A DNA stretch of 22,521 nucleotides from Gammaproteobacteria bacterium RIFCSPHIGHO2_02_FULL_42_13 (lineage in GTDB: Bacteria; Pseudomonadota; Gammaproteobacteria; UBA12402), in assembly GCA_001801405.1 (NCBI GenBank), contig MGXQ01000069.1, forward strand, positions 16,778 through 39,298. Direction: 5' to 3'. The number at the start of each line of letters is the position of its first letter. Positions within the stretch are counted from its first letter, which is position 1. Of this stretch, positions 1 through 7,328 are shown in pieces. The notes beneath the pieces were generated by a model. That model was not told the origin of the DNA, made no database searches, and saw nothing but the letters and a program-made list of their open reading frames with translations. The position numbers and the translations under genes were made by a program.

Positions 1-44
1 ATTCTAAATAATTCATCGTGTTTTCTAATGTCTGCCATTCTCAT
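1..44 (-). CDS. 5' end of an unidentified gene running off the left edge
   Basis: Fourteen codons are open from an ATG at 44 to the window edge, reading MRMADIRKHDELFR. A second in-frame ATG lies at 38. The frame begins 13 bp downstream of the mtnP stop on the same strand, so it may be the next gene of the apt-mtnP operon. The upstream AGAGG is 16 bp from the first ATG, a poor distance. Too little is visible to name a product. Another nucleotide-salvage enzyme would fit the context, but nothing in the sequence shows it. Confidence 0.3.
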   Translation of the reverse strand, partial: MRMADIRKHDELFR

Positions 45-57
45 AGTGAATATCTGC

Positions 58-897
58 TTACCTCTGAGCTGAGTCTTTATTTAGAGTCTGACACGCGTTT
101 TTTAACGCATGCGAACAGGCGCAGGTGCGCGTTTGATTTTTTGGAATTTTTGGCACTAATTTTTCTAATAAACGTTGCACGTTTTTAATGCTCGTTTTCA
201 TCGAGTCTTCTACCATCTTTGCACTGACCGGTGTGCCGCGCCAACAATCGTAATCGGTGGATGTGGCAATGGCTAAATAGCAGAGTTCTAATTCACGTGC
301 AAGCGCGCATTCCGTCGCCATCGTCATACCGATGACGTCGGCTTTCATCGATTCTTGGAAAAAGCGGGATTCTGCGCGTGTTGAGAAACGTGGACCTTCA
401 ATGCAAATATAAGTACCCGTTTCATGAAACTCAAAATCTAATGTTTTAGCGGTGCTGATGGCAAGCTGACGTAAGTGGTGACAAAACGGATCGGCTAACG
501 ATACGTGATAGACTTGATCTTTGTCATAAAAAGTATTGTGACGCGATTTGGTAAAATCAATGAACTGATCACATAAGACGATGTGGCCAGGTTTGATATG
601 CTCTTGCAAGCTGCCAACCGCGCAAGGCGATAAAACATATTTAACACCGAGTTGTTTAAGCGCCCATAGGTTTGCGCGATAAGGCACGTTATGCGGTGGT
701 AATTCGTGATATCTGCCGTGACGTGCTAAAAATGCGACGCGTGTGCCAAAATAATCACATGCAATAATTGGCGCGGACTGCGAGCCAAATGGCGTGTTCA
801 TTGTGATTTGTTCGACGTTGTTTAATTTATCTAATTGATCAAGGCCAGTACCGCTCATAATAGCGATTTCGACCGGTAAGTATTGTTTGTTAGGCAT
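58..897 (-). CDS. mtnP: S-methyl-5'-thioadenosine phosphorylase (MTAP/PNP family)
   Basis: This cytosolic enzyme cleaves methylthioadenosine, the by-product of polyamine synthesis, with phosphate to give adenine and 5-methylthioribose-1-phosphate. The 279-aa length is close to the roughly 283 aa of human MTAP. Motifs run in the expected order: the phosphate-loop segment SGTGLD near residue 15, ARHGR..LPPH..PYRANLWALK near 58-82, the SPCAVGSL block, DQFIDFTKSRHNTFYD, IEGPRFSTRAESRFF, GMTMATE and the base-binding STDYDCW. The GG of the usual GGTG loop reads SG here. Its ATG overlaps the apt stop by 8 bp, so the two are probably translated together. The product adenine is the substrate of Apt. 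The family is very clear; MTA rather than inosine/guanosine specificity is inferred from TDYDCW and from the apt partner. Confidence 0.93.
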   Translation of the reverse strand: MPNKQYLPVEIAIMSGTGLDQLDKLNNVEQITMNTPFGSQSAPIIACDYFGTRVAFLARHGRYHELPPHNVPYRANLWALKQLGVKYVLSPCAVGSLQEHIKPGHIVLCDQFIDFTKSRHNTFYDKDQVYHVSLADPFCHHLRQLAISTAKTLDFEFHETGTYICIEGPRFSTRAESRFFQESMKADVIGMTMATECALARELELCYLAIATSTDYDCWRGTPVSAKMVEDSMKTSIKNVQRLLEKLVPKIPKNQTRTCACSHALKNACQTLNKDSAQR

Positions 898-1408
898 TAT
901 AGTTCACCAATGTTTGAATGTTAAAGTTATTAATTTTTTTACGACCTTTTAATTGTAAAAGTTCGATGACAAAAGAAAAACCCGCGACATGTCCCCCGAG
1001 TTTTTCAATTAATTCTGCTGCAGCATGTGCGGTTCCGCCCGTTGCTAATAAATCATCAACAACTAATACATGTTGTCCGGGTTCGAGCGCGTCTTTTTGT
1101 ACTTCCATGATAGCATTACCGTATTCGATATCGTAGCCTTTTTTTATAGTAGGGCCGGGCAATTTATTTTGTTTTCGAATCATGAATAAACCTTTATCAA
1201 ATTTTGCAGCCAATGCGGCCGCAAAAATTAAGCCACGCAATTCCATTCCGGCGATGATATCAACCCGTTCGTTTTTATAATGCTCATGAAATTGATCCAA
1301 CACATAATTCATGGCTTTGGGGTTTTTTAGTATTGGTGAGATATCTTTAAACAAAATACCAGGCTCAGGAAAACCAGGAAACTCACGAATATGAGATTTT
1401 AGGTTCAT
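890..1408 (-). CDS. apt: Adenine phosphoribosyltransferase
   Basis: Apt converts adenine and PRPP to AMP and pyrophosphate in the cytosol. The 172-aa protein is slightly shorter than the E. coli enzyme (183 aa). It shows the N-terminal PGFPEPGILFKDISPIL segment, GMELRGLIFAAALA (GxExRGF-like), RKQNKLPGPT, and the PRPP-binding loop VLVVDDLLATGGTA near residues 114-127. The ATG at 1408 is preceded by AAGGAT with a 6-bp gap, and a good promoter lies just upstream. The stop overlaps the mtnP start, giving an apt-mtnP unit that recovers adenine from methylthioadenosine. The C-terminus ends NNFNIQTLVNYNA, without unusual extensions. Confidence 0.95.
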   Translation of the reverse strand: MNLKSHIREFPGFPEPGILFKDISPILKNPKAMNYVLDQFHEHYKNERVDIIAGMELRGLIFAAALAAKFDKGLFMIRKQNKLPGPTIKKGYDIEYGNAIMEVQKDALEPGQHVLVVDDLLATGGTAHAAAELIEKLGGHVAGFSFVIELLQLKGRKKINNFNIQTLVNYNA

Positions 1409-1438
1409 GGTGAAATCCTTAAGGATAGTTAAAACGGT

Positions 1439-1466
1439 ATTATATAGAAATAAGTTTTGTATTCAA
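1439..1466 (-). promoter_or_regulatory. Sigma70-type promoter of apt-mtnP
   Basis: On the minus strand a TTGAAT (1461-1466) is followed after 16 bp by a perfect TATAAT (1439-1444). The predicted start is near 1432, leaving a leader of about 24 nt that contains the AAGGAT ribosome binding site. The site lies in the 82-bp gap between fadL and apt, so apt-mtnP can be transcribed apart from fadL. Confidence 0.65.
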
Positions 1467-1490
1467 GAGATTTTTCGCTACTTACGTGGG

Positions 1491-2744
1491 CTAGGTCATG
1501 AGCCAGTTCAATTGCAACCCAATCATGTCAGTGTTTTGCTGAAGATTGCCAGTATCGGTGATCGTGGTCGCGCCGTAGGTTTGTGTGTGATTAACAGAAG
1601 CATGTTGGGTGAATGCATGGCTGTAACCCAAATCTAGACTGAAGGTTTGATTGATCTCATAGCCCAAGCCGAGGGCAAGAATATATTGATTGGCGTCGGG
1701 AATAAAAATATCGCGCGTTTTATCATTTGTCGGCGATTGGTCATAGCCGATGGCGCCACGCAATTTAAAATGTTGGGCGAATTGATAATGTGCGCCTAAC
1801 ACAAATCGCCAGGCATTTTGCATTTCATCTTGTAAGGTAATCGTTGTGGGTGATGAGATGCCAGCAACATTATTTAATGTGAGTGCGCCGAGTTTTGCCC
1901 ATTGTGTGTAACTGATGGTGCTCATCATGGTAAAATGAGTATTAAAATCGTGATAAACACTGAAAATAGTTAATGGTGGCAGATAAACGTCTGACGTGGC
2001 GCGTGTGCTGTTTGTGCCGGTGCCAGAAAAGCGGCTATTTCCTACAATGTGATAGGTGATTTTGGCATGATAGCTGGCGCCAATGCGCGTGTTATTTGAA
2101 ATTTCCCATAACATGCCCGCGTTCCAGCCATAGGCCCAATCATCTAATTTATTGGTGACAAGCGAATCATTAACTGTCGATGTTGTGGTATCGACGCGAT
2201 TATATTCCATTTGAAATCGTTCGACATCTGCGCCGATACCGATCGAAATTGGATTGAAAGGTCGGTAAGCGAAAGAAGGGCTGATATCAGTTGTTTTGAT
2301 CGTGTTTTCTGTCAGGGTGTATCGCGTAAAATTATTTTGGCTGTAGTTGGTATAGTTATTAAAAGGAGAGGCGATACTGAATCCAAATGCCCATTGATCA
2401 CTGAGTGGTGCGGCATAAAGCAGGGTGGGAATAAAATTAGATTCGCCGCCTTGCGCCGTGCCTGAGTTGTTAAACCCGGTGATCGCTGGGCTTGTGTTTA
2501 ATTGACCTTTAAATTTAATATTGGTGATGGCGCCCAACAAAGAAATCGCCATGTCTTGGTGTTTGATGCGCGTGAGTCCTGCTGGATTATAATAGGCAGT
2601 TGTCGCATCGTTCGCGCTTGCAGCAGTGCCGGCGCCATCATCGCCGATTTGACTTGCGCTCTGTTGCCATAGCTGAAAGCTGCCGGCAAAAGCGTAACCG
2701 CTCAAAATTAAACATCCTGTTATAAAGGCAATCGTTTTTCGCAT
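1491..2744 (-). CDS. fadL: FadL/OmpP1/TodX-family outer membrane transport porin
   Basis: FadL proteins are 14-strand beta-barrels that bring long-chain fatty acids or other hydrophobic compounds across the outer membrane. The 417-aa product has a signal peptide of about 20 residues, ending in a typical AFA site before GSFQLW. The N-terminal plug/hatch region follows, with the family signature NDATTAYYNPAGLTRI near residues 45-60. The rest is made of alternating polar/aromatic strands with Asn/Thr-rich loops, and the last strand is IGLQLNWLMT. It ends in Thr rather than the usual aromatic residue, a small oddity for BAM recognition. The start is set by the signal peptide; no strong ribosome binding site is seen. 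It stands alone between the repeat region and apt. The substrate cannot be told from sequence. Confidence 0.88.
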   Translation of the reverse strand: MRKTIAFITGCLILSGYAFAGSFQLWQQSASQIGDDGAGTAASANDATTAYYNPAGLTRIKHQDMAISLLGAITNIKFKGQLNTSPAITGFNNSGTAQGGESNFIPTLLYAAPLSDQWAFGFSIASPFNNYTNYSQNNFTRYTLTENTIKTTDISPSFAYRPFNPISIGIGADVERFQMEYNRVDTTTSTVNDSLVTNKLDDWAYGWNAGMLWEISNNTRIGASYHAKITYHIVGNSRFSGTGTNSTRATSDVYLPPLTIFSVYHDFNTHFTMMSTISYTQWAKLGALTLNNVAGISSPTTITLQDEMQNAWRFVLGAHYQFAQHFKLRGAIGYDQSPTNDKTRDIFIPDANQYILALGLGYEINQTFSLDLGYSHAFTQHASVNHTQTYGATTITDTGNLQQNTDMIGLQLNWLMT

Positions 2745-2803
2745 AAGGCATTATAGGATAAATTTTTGTTAAATCATAGTTTGGCGCATCGTCTTGGTGT
2801 ATC

Positions 2804-2915
2804 GTCGTTCCGGAATTCCGCCAACGGCGGAATATCCGGAATCCAGGGGAATCGACGTGCAGAACTAAAGCGTTCCCTGGATCCCGGATAAATGCTTCGC
2901 ATTTTCTGGGATGAC
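2804..2915. repeat. Palindromic intergenic repeat element, copy 1
   Basis: An element starting GTCGTTCCGGA and ending TCTGGGATGAC has complementary ends and a complementary middle (TCCGGAATCCAGGG against CCCTGGATCCCGGA). It can fold as a large stem with a small hairpin in each half: CCGCCaacGGCGG on the left and AATGCttcGCATT on the right. The same layout recurs 15 bp away in copy 2. Elements ending in GTCATTCC/GGGATGAC are widespread non-coding repeats in proteobacteria. There is no coding content. Confidence 0.8.
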
Positions 2916-2930
2916 GGTTCTTTTTTTCCT

Positions 2931-3028
2931 GTCATTCCGGAATCGCTCTGCCATTGCAGAGCGATATCCGGAATCCAGAAATATATTCTCTGGATCCCGG
3001 ATAAATGCTTCGCATTTTCCGGGATGAC
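2931..3028. repeat. Palindromic intergenic repeat element, copy 2
   Basis: The second, tandem element starts GTCATTCCGGA and ends TTCCGGGATGAC. It shares the outer arms, the central TCCGGAATCCAGA/CTCTGGATCCCGGA stem and the right hairpin AATGCttcGCATT with copy 1. The left hairpin is different in sequence but still paired: CGCTCTGCcattGCAGAGCG. Together the two copies fill most of the 339 bp between murU and fadL. They could act as a bidirectional terminator for murU transcripts (inference). Confidence 0.8.
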
Positions 3029-3083
3029 GAGAGAGAGGGAGAATCCAGTATTTCGGCCGCGCCTCGTCAGGGAGGACGGGAGT

Positions 3084-3731
3084 TTACTTATCTATTCGTT
3101 TCAAAATCTCTGGTGTATTAATATTAATCCATTTTCCTTGATAATGTTCGCCGGTCACTTGTCGTTTGGCAATGACGGGATTTAGTACATCGATAATTGA
3201 AAAAATATTGGATCGCGGTTTGTTAAATAATTTTGGATGAAAGAGACCGATGCCGCCATAGGTTGATTTATTTTCGCCCGAAGATATGACAATGCCATCT
3301 TCTAATCCGAAATCACCTTGTGTATGATCGGGCGGATTATCCACCAGAACTAAATGTGCAGAGCTGGGCAAGTAGGCGGGTAATTGGTTTAAGGGGTAGT
3401 CAGTCCAAATATCTGTGCTTATCACTAAAAAATGTTGATCTCCCAATAAAGGTAATGCCTTTGCAATACCGCCGCCCGTACCGAGTGGTTCGGTTTCAGT
3501 GGAATAGTGAACATGCACGCCAAATTCTCTGCCATCTTTTAATGTTTTTTTAATTTTATCGGCATGTGCGCAAACGTTAATGACAATTTCCTTATATCCC
3601 GCGTTTGCTAAGTTTTCTAAATGATAAACGATCAAGGGGCGATTATTAATGAGCAGCAATGCTTTGGGTGTTTCTTCGCCGATTTTTTTCATGCGCGTGC
3701 CAAGGCCAGCGGCCAATATCATTGCTTTCAT
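3084..3731 (-). CDS. murU: N-acetylmuramate alpha-1-phosphate uridylyltransferase (MurU)
   Basis: MurU joins UTP and MurNAc-1-phosphate to make UDP-MurNAc. It is the last step of a peptidoglycan-recycling route that bypasses MurA and so lowers fosfomycin sensitivity in Pseudomonas. The 215-aa protein is a compact nucleotidyltransferase: LAAGLGTRM (6-14), TPKALL (21-26), RPLIVYHLENLANAG, EPLGTGGGIAKALPLL (81-96), the metal-site block STDIWTDYP (105-113), LVLVDNPPDHTQGDF, and GEHYQGKWININT near the C-terminus. The open frame extends upstream to 3818, but the ATG at 3731 overlaps the amgK stop as ATGA and has GGAAAACAAC before it, so I place the start there. Coupling to amgK supports MurU over a generic sugar-nucleotide enzyme. 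Confidence 0.88.
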   Translation of the reverse strand: MKAMILAAGLGTRMKKIGEETPKALLLINNRPLIVYHLENLANAGYKEIVINVCAHADKIKKTLKDGREFGVHVHYSTETEPLGTGGGIAKALPLLGDQHFLVISTDIWTDYPLNQLPAYLPSSAHLVLVDNPPDHTQGDFGLEDGIVISSGENKSTYGGIGLFHPKLFNKPRSNIFSIIDVLNPVIAKRQVTGEHYQGKWININTPEILKRIDK

Positions 3732-4723
3732 GTTGTTTTCCATTTTTGTTGCCAAGCGGGGATAATACGCGCATTGAGTAGTTTTTGAAACGCGGTTAAC
3801 TCTGTATAGTGATCGCAAATCGCTTGGACATACTTTAACGTGCGCGGAATATATTGTAAATAAGCATCATTATTATCACGCAATTGTTTGCGGGCAAAGA
3901 TAAAAATTGCTTTTAAATGTCGTTGCATGCCCATGAGGTCAAACCAGCGCAAAAACTGCTGTTCCGACGCATGAAATAGCTTGTTTTTCATGGCAGATTG
4001 ATAATATGATTTGGTCCATGTTAAAACCTGGTTGGCCGGCCAATCAATATAACAATCACGTAAGAGCGACACTAAGTCATACGTCACGGGTCCTATCATC
4101 GCATCTTGAAAATCCAAAATACCTAATTCGTGATTCGGGAGTAGCATTAGGTTTTTTGAATGATAATCACGGTGGATAAAAACTTGTGGTTGCTCATCTG
4201 CATTTTTTAAAAGTAGCTCAAATATATCGTGCAAAACATTTTGCGGCAAGTCGAGCTCTAAATATTTTTCTAGAAACCAATGCGAAAAATTTTTTAATTC
4301 TGCTAACATCCAGATTTGATCAAATGATGCCAATGTTACATCGCTTTCTGTTGCATAGGTTTGGAAAATTAATAATTTGTCGATAGCCATGCGATATAGT
4401 TTATCCGCGTTTTTTATGTTTAATTCGCTGTAATATACTTTGTTGCCAAAATCAGAGATTAATAAAAATCCCTGCGCTTCGTCGGTATGAAAAATATGTG
4501 GTACGTTTAAACCTAGGTTTTTAAAGATATTGGCGACTTGTATGAATGGAAAAAAAGGTTCTTTGTCGTGCGGCGAATCGACCGCGATAAAATTGTTATG
4601 GTCGAGCTGTAGTCGGAAGTATCGACGAAAGCTCGCATCGCCTGCCAATGGCCGTAGGTCAATATTTGGCATATTAAGCGTTTTTGATAACCAGCATTTT
4701 AGAGCTTGTTTGCGTTGGTCCAT
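3728..4723 (-). CDS. amgK: Anomeric MurNAc/GlcNAc kinase (AmgK), aminoglycoside-phosphotransferase fold
   Basis: AmgK phosphorylates the anomeric hydroxyl of MurNAc to give the substrate of MurU. The 331-aa product has the kinase features of the APH family: LAGDASFRRYFRL near 26-38 in the nucleotide lobe, the catalytic Brenner motif IHRDYHSKNLM (183-193) and the metal-binding LDFQDAMIGPVTYDL (203-217). The ATG at 4723 has AGGAAA 7 bp upstream. The gene ends inside the murU start (ATGA). The placement beside lptD-surA matches the arrangement known in Pseudomonas, where amgK-murU sit next to lptD, which strengthens the call. No aminoglycoside resistance role is implied. Confidence 0.87.
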   Translation of the reverse strand: MDQRKQALKCWLSKTLNMPNIDLRPLAGDASFRRYFRLQLDHNNFIAVDSPHDKEPFFPFIQVANIFKNLGLNVPHIFHTDEAQGFLLISDFGNKVYYSELNIKNADKLYRMAIDKLLIFQTYATESDVTLASFDQIWMLAELKNFSHWFLEKYLELDLPQNVLHDIFELLLKNADEQPQVFIHRDYHSKNLMLLPNHELGILDFQDAMIGPVTYDLVSLLRDCYIDWPANQVLTWTKSYYQSAMKNKLFHASEQQFLRWFDLMGMQRHLKAIFIFARKQLRDNNDAYLQYIPRTLKYVQAICDHYTELTAFQKLLNARIIPAWQQKWKTT

Positions 4724-4747
4724 GGCGTTTCCTGTGATATCCTAAGC

Positions 4748-4764
4748 CACATTATGATAATGTG
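4748..4764. promoter_or_regulatory. Perfect 17-bp palindrome in the amgK/lptD divergent promoter region
   Basis: CACATTATGATAATGTG has two perfect 8-bp arms around a single base, at the centre of the 63-bp gap between two divergent genes. Each half contains a good -10-like hexamer facing outward: GATAAT (4756-4761) toward lptD and CATAAT (4751-4756, minus strand) toward amgK. Both would give leaders of about 20 nt. No convincing -35 is seen on either side. It may be a shared symmetric promoter, an operator, or both; that role is inference. Confidence 0.5.
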
Positions 4765-4786
4765 TAATCTGGCGAATTGGAAGAGC

Positions 4787-7327
4787 ATGGCTCTGAAATC
4801 GAAACAATTAATAATGCTACTTTGGATATTGGCGCCCTTGTGTGTTACGGCAAACTCGTCAGTTCAGCAAATTCCTTCTGTGTCAGATCAATTAGGCTGG
4901 ATTGTTGCCAAAACCAACAAAAATCTTTGCGGCGGCTATTATAGCGCGTTGCCGATATTCTATGAGGAGAATCCGCTCGCAGCGTCACAAGAGGATAATT
5001 ATAATTGGGCGGCAGATCAAACGTTGTATTCGTTGAAAAAAGGCGTGTCAACTTTAACAGGGCATGTGCGTCTCACACGGCCGCAGCAAGAATTAACGTC
5101 CGATGTTGCGTATCTTTATCCGGATAAAAATACAGGAAAAATTCATACCATTACCGGCGTTGGCAATGTGCGGTTGCGCGAGCCGGATAAATTAGTGATT
5201 GCAAAAAAAGGCGATGTGAATTTGAAAACAAAAATGATCACGTTGCATGATGTATTGTATCGCTTGTCGATTGGTACAACGAAAATGGAGACAATTAAAG
5301 AACCTAAAACAAAAAAAATAGAAAATCGAACATACACGATGACGGCATGGGGACAAGCAACAAAGGCAGAGCAAATAAAACCCGGAAAGATGGAAATGCA
5401 AAACGCAACCTATACCACTTGTCCGCCGAACGGCGATCTGTGGAAGATAAAGGCGAGCAGCATTCATCTTGATACTAAAGCGGGTCGCGGCTATAGTGTA
5501 AATAATCGATTTTTATTCAAAGGCATTCCTTTTTTCTATTTGCCCTATTTTAATTTTCCTATTAATAAAGATCGGCATACGGGGTTTTTATTACCCTCTT
5601 ATACTCGCACGAGAAGCGCTGGGGTGACAATCGCTTTACCTTTTTATTGGAATATTGCGCCTAACTATGATGCAACAATTACGCCGACAGCGATGTATAA
5701 GCGTGGTGTTTTGTGGGATGGAAATTTTCGTTATTTGACAGAAAAAAATTCTGGACAACTTGGACTAGAATATATTTTTAACGATCGCGCGTTTCATTAT
5801 TTTCAAAAAACAGCCGGCAAGGACTGGGGTTCTAGCCCAACTTTTAATGCATTGCAAAACGACAGCGACAATCGACGTGCCTTGTCGTGGCAGAATCATA
5901 CTCAATGGAGTCCGTACTGGCAGGGCGATGTGGATTATAATTCGGTGAGCGATGATTATTTCGTTCAAGATTTTTCTCGAAATATATTGGACAATAGTAA
6001 TAATCAATTATTACGACAAGCGCAAATTGATTATTTGGGAAGTCATTGGAATTTTTTAGGCAATGTGCAAGATTATCAAACATTACATCCCGTCAATCAA
6101 GGAGATGTGGAGAATCAATATGCGCAAATTCCGCAGTTACAGTTGAATAGTGATTTTCCAGATCAATGGTTAGGCTTGGATTATGCTGTTAATACGGAGT
6201 TTGTGCGTTTTTGGATGGCACGCAATCCAAAGGATATAACAAAGCCTTTGATTGGGGATCGAATGAGCGTCAGGCCGGCCATTAGCTTACCCATACAGTG
6301 GCCATTCGCATTTTTTACGCCGCGAGTTCAGTTGCAAGCAACAAAATACGATTTGAGTCGTACGCCCAGCCAGTTGCCCACTACCCCTGGAATTGTTATT
6401 CCTATTTTTGATGTATCGACAGGATTGTATTTTGATCGCAATGTTCATTTGTTTCATTATCAGTATCGACAAACGTTAGAGCCGCAGGTTTATTATTTGT
6501 ACGTTCCTTTTCGAGATCAATTTCGCATTCCTGTATTTAATACATCAACGCAATCGTTTAGTTATAACTCTTTATTTTTAGATAATCAGTTTGTTGGGGT
6601 CGATCGTATTGGGGATGCTAATCAAGTGACGTTAGGGCTGACGACACGTTTTATTGATGATAACACCGGGGATCAAAAAGCAAGCGCGAGCATTGGCCAA
6701 ATTCGATATTTTAACGATCGTAGGGTCAATGCGGAATATGGATCCTCAGCTGATTCTATTAGTTCAACTGACAAACGTTCAGTATCGCCGATCGCAGCAT
6801 TGGGGACATATAATTTTGATCTGCACTGGAGCGCAAATGCGGGCACCACTTGGAATTCATTGATTAATAAATTTGATAATCAAAATGTTGCCTTACAATA
6901 TCAGACGGATGCACACCATATTATAAATACGGGGTATAACTATGTGAGAGGAGGTGATGTGATACCAGGAGAACCATCCGATAGCCCTCGGAATGATTTA
7001 AAACAGACCGATATTGGGGCTTATTGGGCGCTCAATAATCGCTGGAGTTTGATGGGGCGTTGGAACTATAATTGGAGCCATACACGTGCACAGGCGTTTT
7101 TGTATGGCGTTGCGTATGAAAGCTGTTGTTGGGCGGTGCGTTTTGTGATGGGACGAACGTTGTTGACAGTGGGGCCGTCGCCGCGATTTCATACGGAGTA
7201 TGATGATCTTACTTCGTTGCAAATTGCATTTAAAGGATTGGGTGACGTGGGGACGGGTGGATCGCCAGATGACTTTTTATCATCCGGCATTTTGGGTTAT
7301 ACAGATACATTTGGAAAGGATAATTAA
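4787..7327 (+). CDS. lptD: LPS-assembly protein LptD (outer-membrane translocon)
   Basis: LptD with LptE inserts lipopolysaccharide into the outer leaflet of the outer membrane. The 846-aa protein has a signal peptide (MALKSKQLIMLL to VTA), an OstA/LptA-like periplasmic domain from about residue 75 to 240 and a large C-terminal barrel. The four cysteines used for the two interdomain disulfides are all present: C48 in NLCGGYY, one in TTCPPNGDLW at about residue 223, and the adjacent pair at about 780-781 in ESCCWAVRF. The PYFNFPINKDRHTGFLLPSY segment is the usual start of the barrel. The frame is open upstream to 4706, inside amgK; I chose 4787 because it gives a clean signal peptide and has GGAAGA just before it. 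surA follows after 1 bp. The LptD barrel is itself a known SurA client in E. coli. Confidence 0.95.
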   Translation: MALKSKQLIMLLWILAPLCVTANSSVQQIPSVSDQLGWIVAKTNKNLCGGYYSALPIFYEENPLAASQEDNYNWAADQTLYSLKKGVSTLTGHVRLTRPQQELTSDVAYLYPDKNTGKIHTITGVGNVRLREPDKLVIAKKGDVNLKTKMITLHDVLYRLSIGTTKMETIKEPKTKKIENRTYTMTAWGQATKAEQIKPGKMEMQNATYTTCPPNGDLWKIKASSIHLDTKAGRGYSVNNRFLFKGIPFFYLPYFNFPINKDRHTGFLLPSYTRTRSAGVTIALPFYWNIAPNYDATITPTAMYKRGVLWDGNFRYLTEKNSGQLGLEYIFNDRAFHYFQKTAGKDWGSSPTFNALQNDSDNRRALSWQNHTQWSPYWQGDVDYNSVSDDYFVQDFSRNILDNSNNQLLRQAQIDYLGSHWNFLGNVQDYQTLHPVNQGDVENQYAQIPQLQLNSDFPDQWLGLDYAVNTEFVRFWMARNPKDITKPLIGDRMSVRPAISLPIQWPFAFFTPRVQLQATKYDLSRTPSQLPTTPGIVIPIFDVSTGLYFDRNVHLFHYQYRQTLEPQVYYLYVPFRDQFRIPVFNTSTQSFSYNSLFLDNQFVGVDRIGDANQVTLGLTTRFIDDNTGDQKASASIGQIRYFNDRRVNAEYGSSADSISSTDKRSVSPIAALGTYNFDLHWSANAGTTWNSLINKFDNQNVALQYQTDAHHIINTGYNYVRGGDVIPGEPSDSPRNDLKQTDIGAYWALNNRWSLMGRWNYNWSHTRAQAFLYGVAYESCCWAVRFVMGRTLLTVGPSPRFHTEYDDLTSLQIAFKGLGDVGTGGSPDDFLSSGILGYTDTFGKDN

Positions 7328-7328
7328 T

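Noticed and set aside
2892..3185. 97-codon ORF over the palindromic repeats
   Set aside because: It translates the repeat elements and runs into antisense of murU; no start signal.
3732..3818. Longer MurU beginning at 3818
   Set aside because: It would overlap amgK by 90 bp; the ATGA overlap at 3728-3731 and family start MKAMILAAG fit 3731.
4706..4786. N-terminal extension of LptD to 4706
   Set aside because: It would overlap the amgK start and places a polar stretch before the signal peptide; the ATG at 4787 gives a normal signal sequence.
4787..4860. Lipoprotein signal in LptD (Cys19)
   Set aside because: The residues before the cysteine (LAPLC) do not fit a lipobox and a VTA cleavage site follows.
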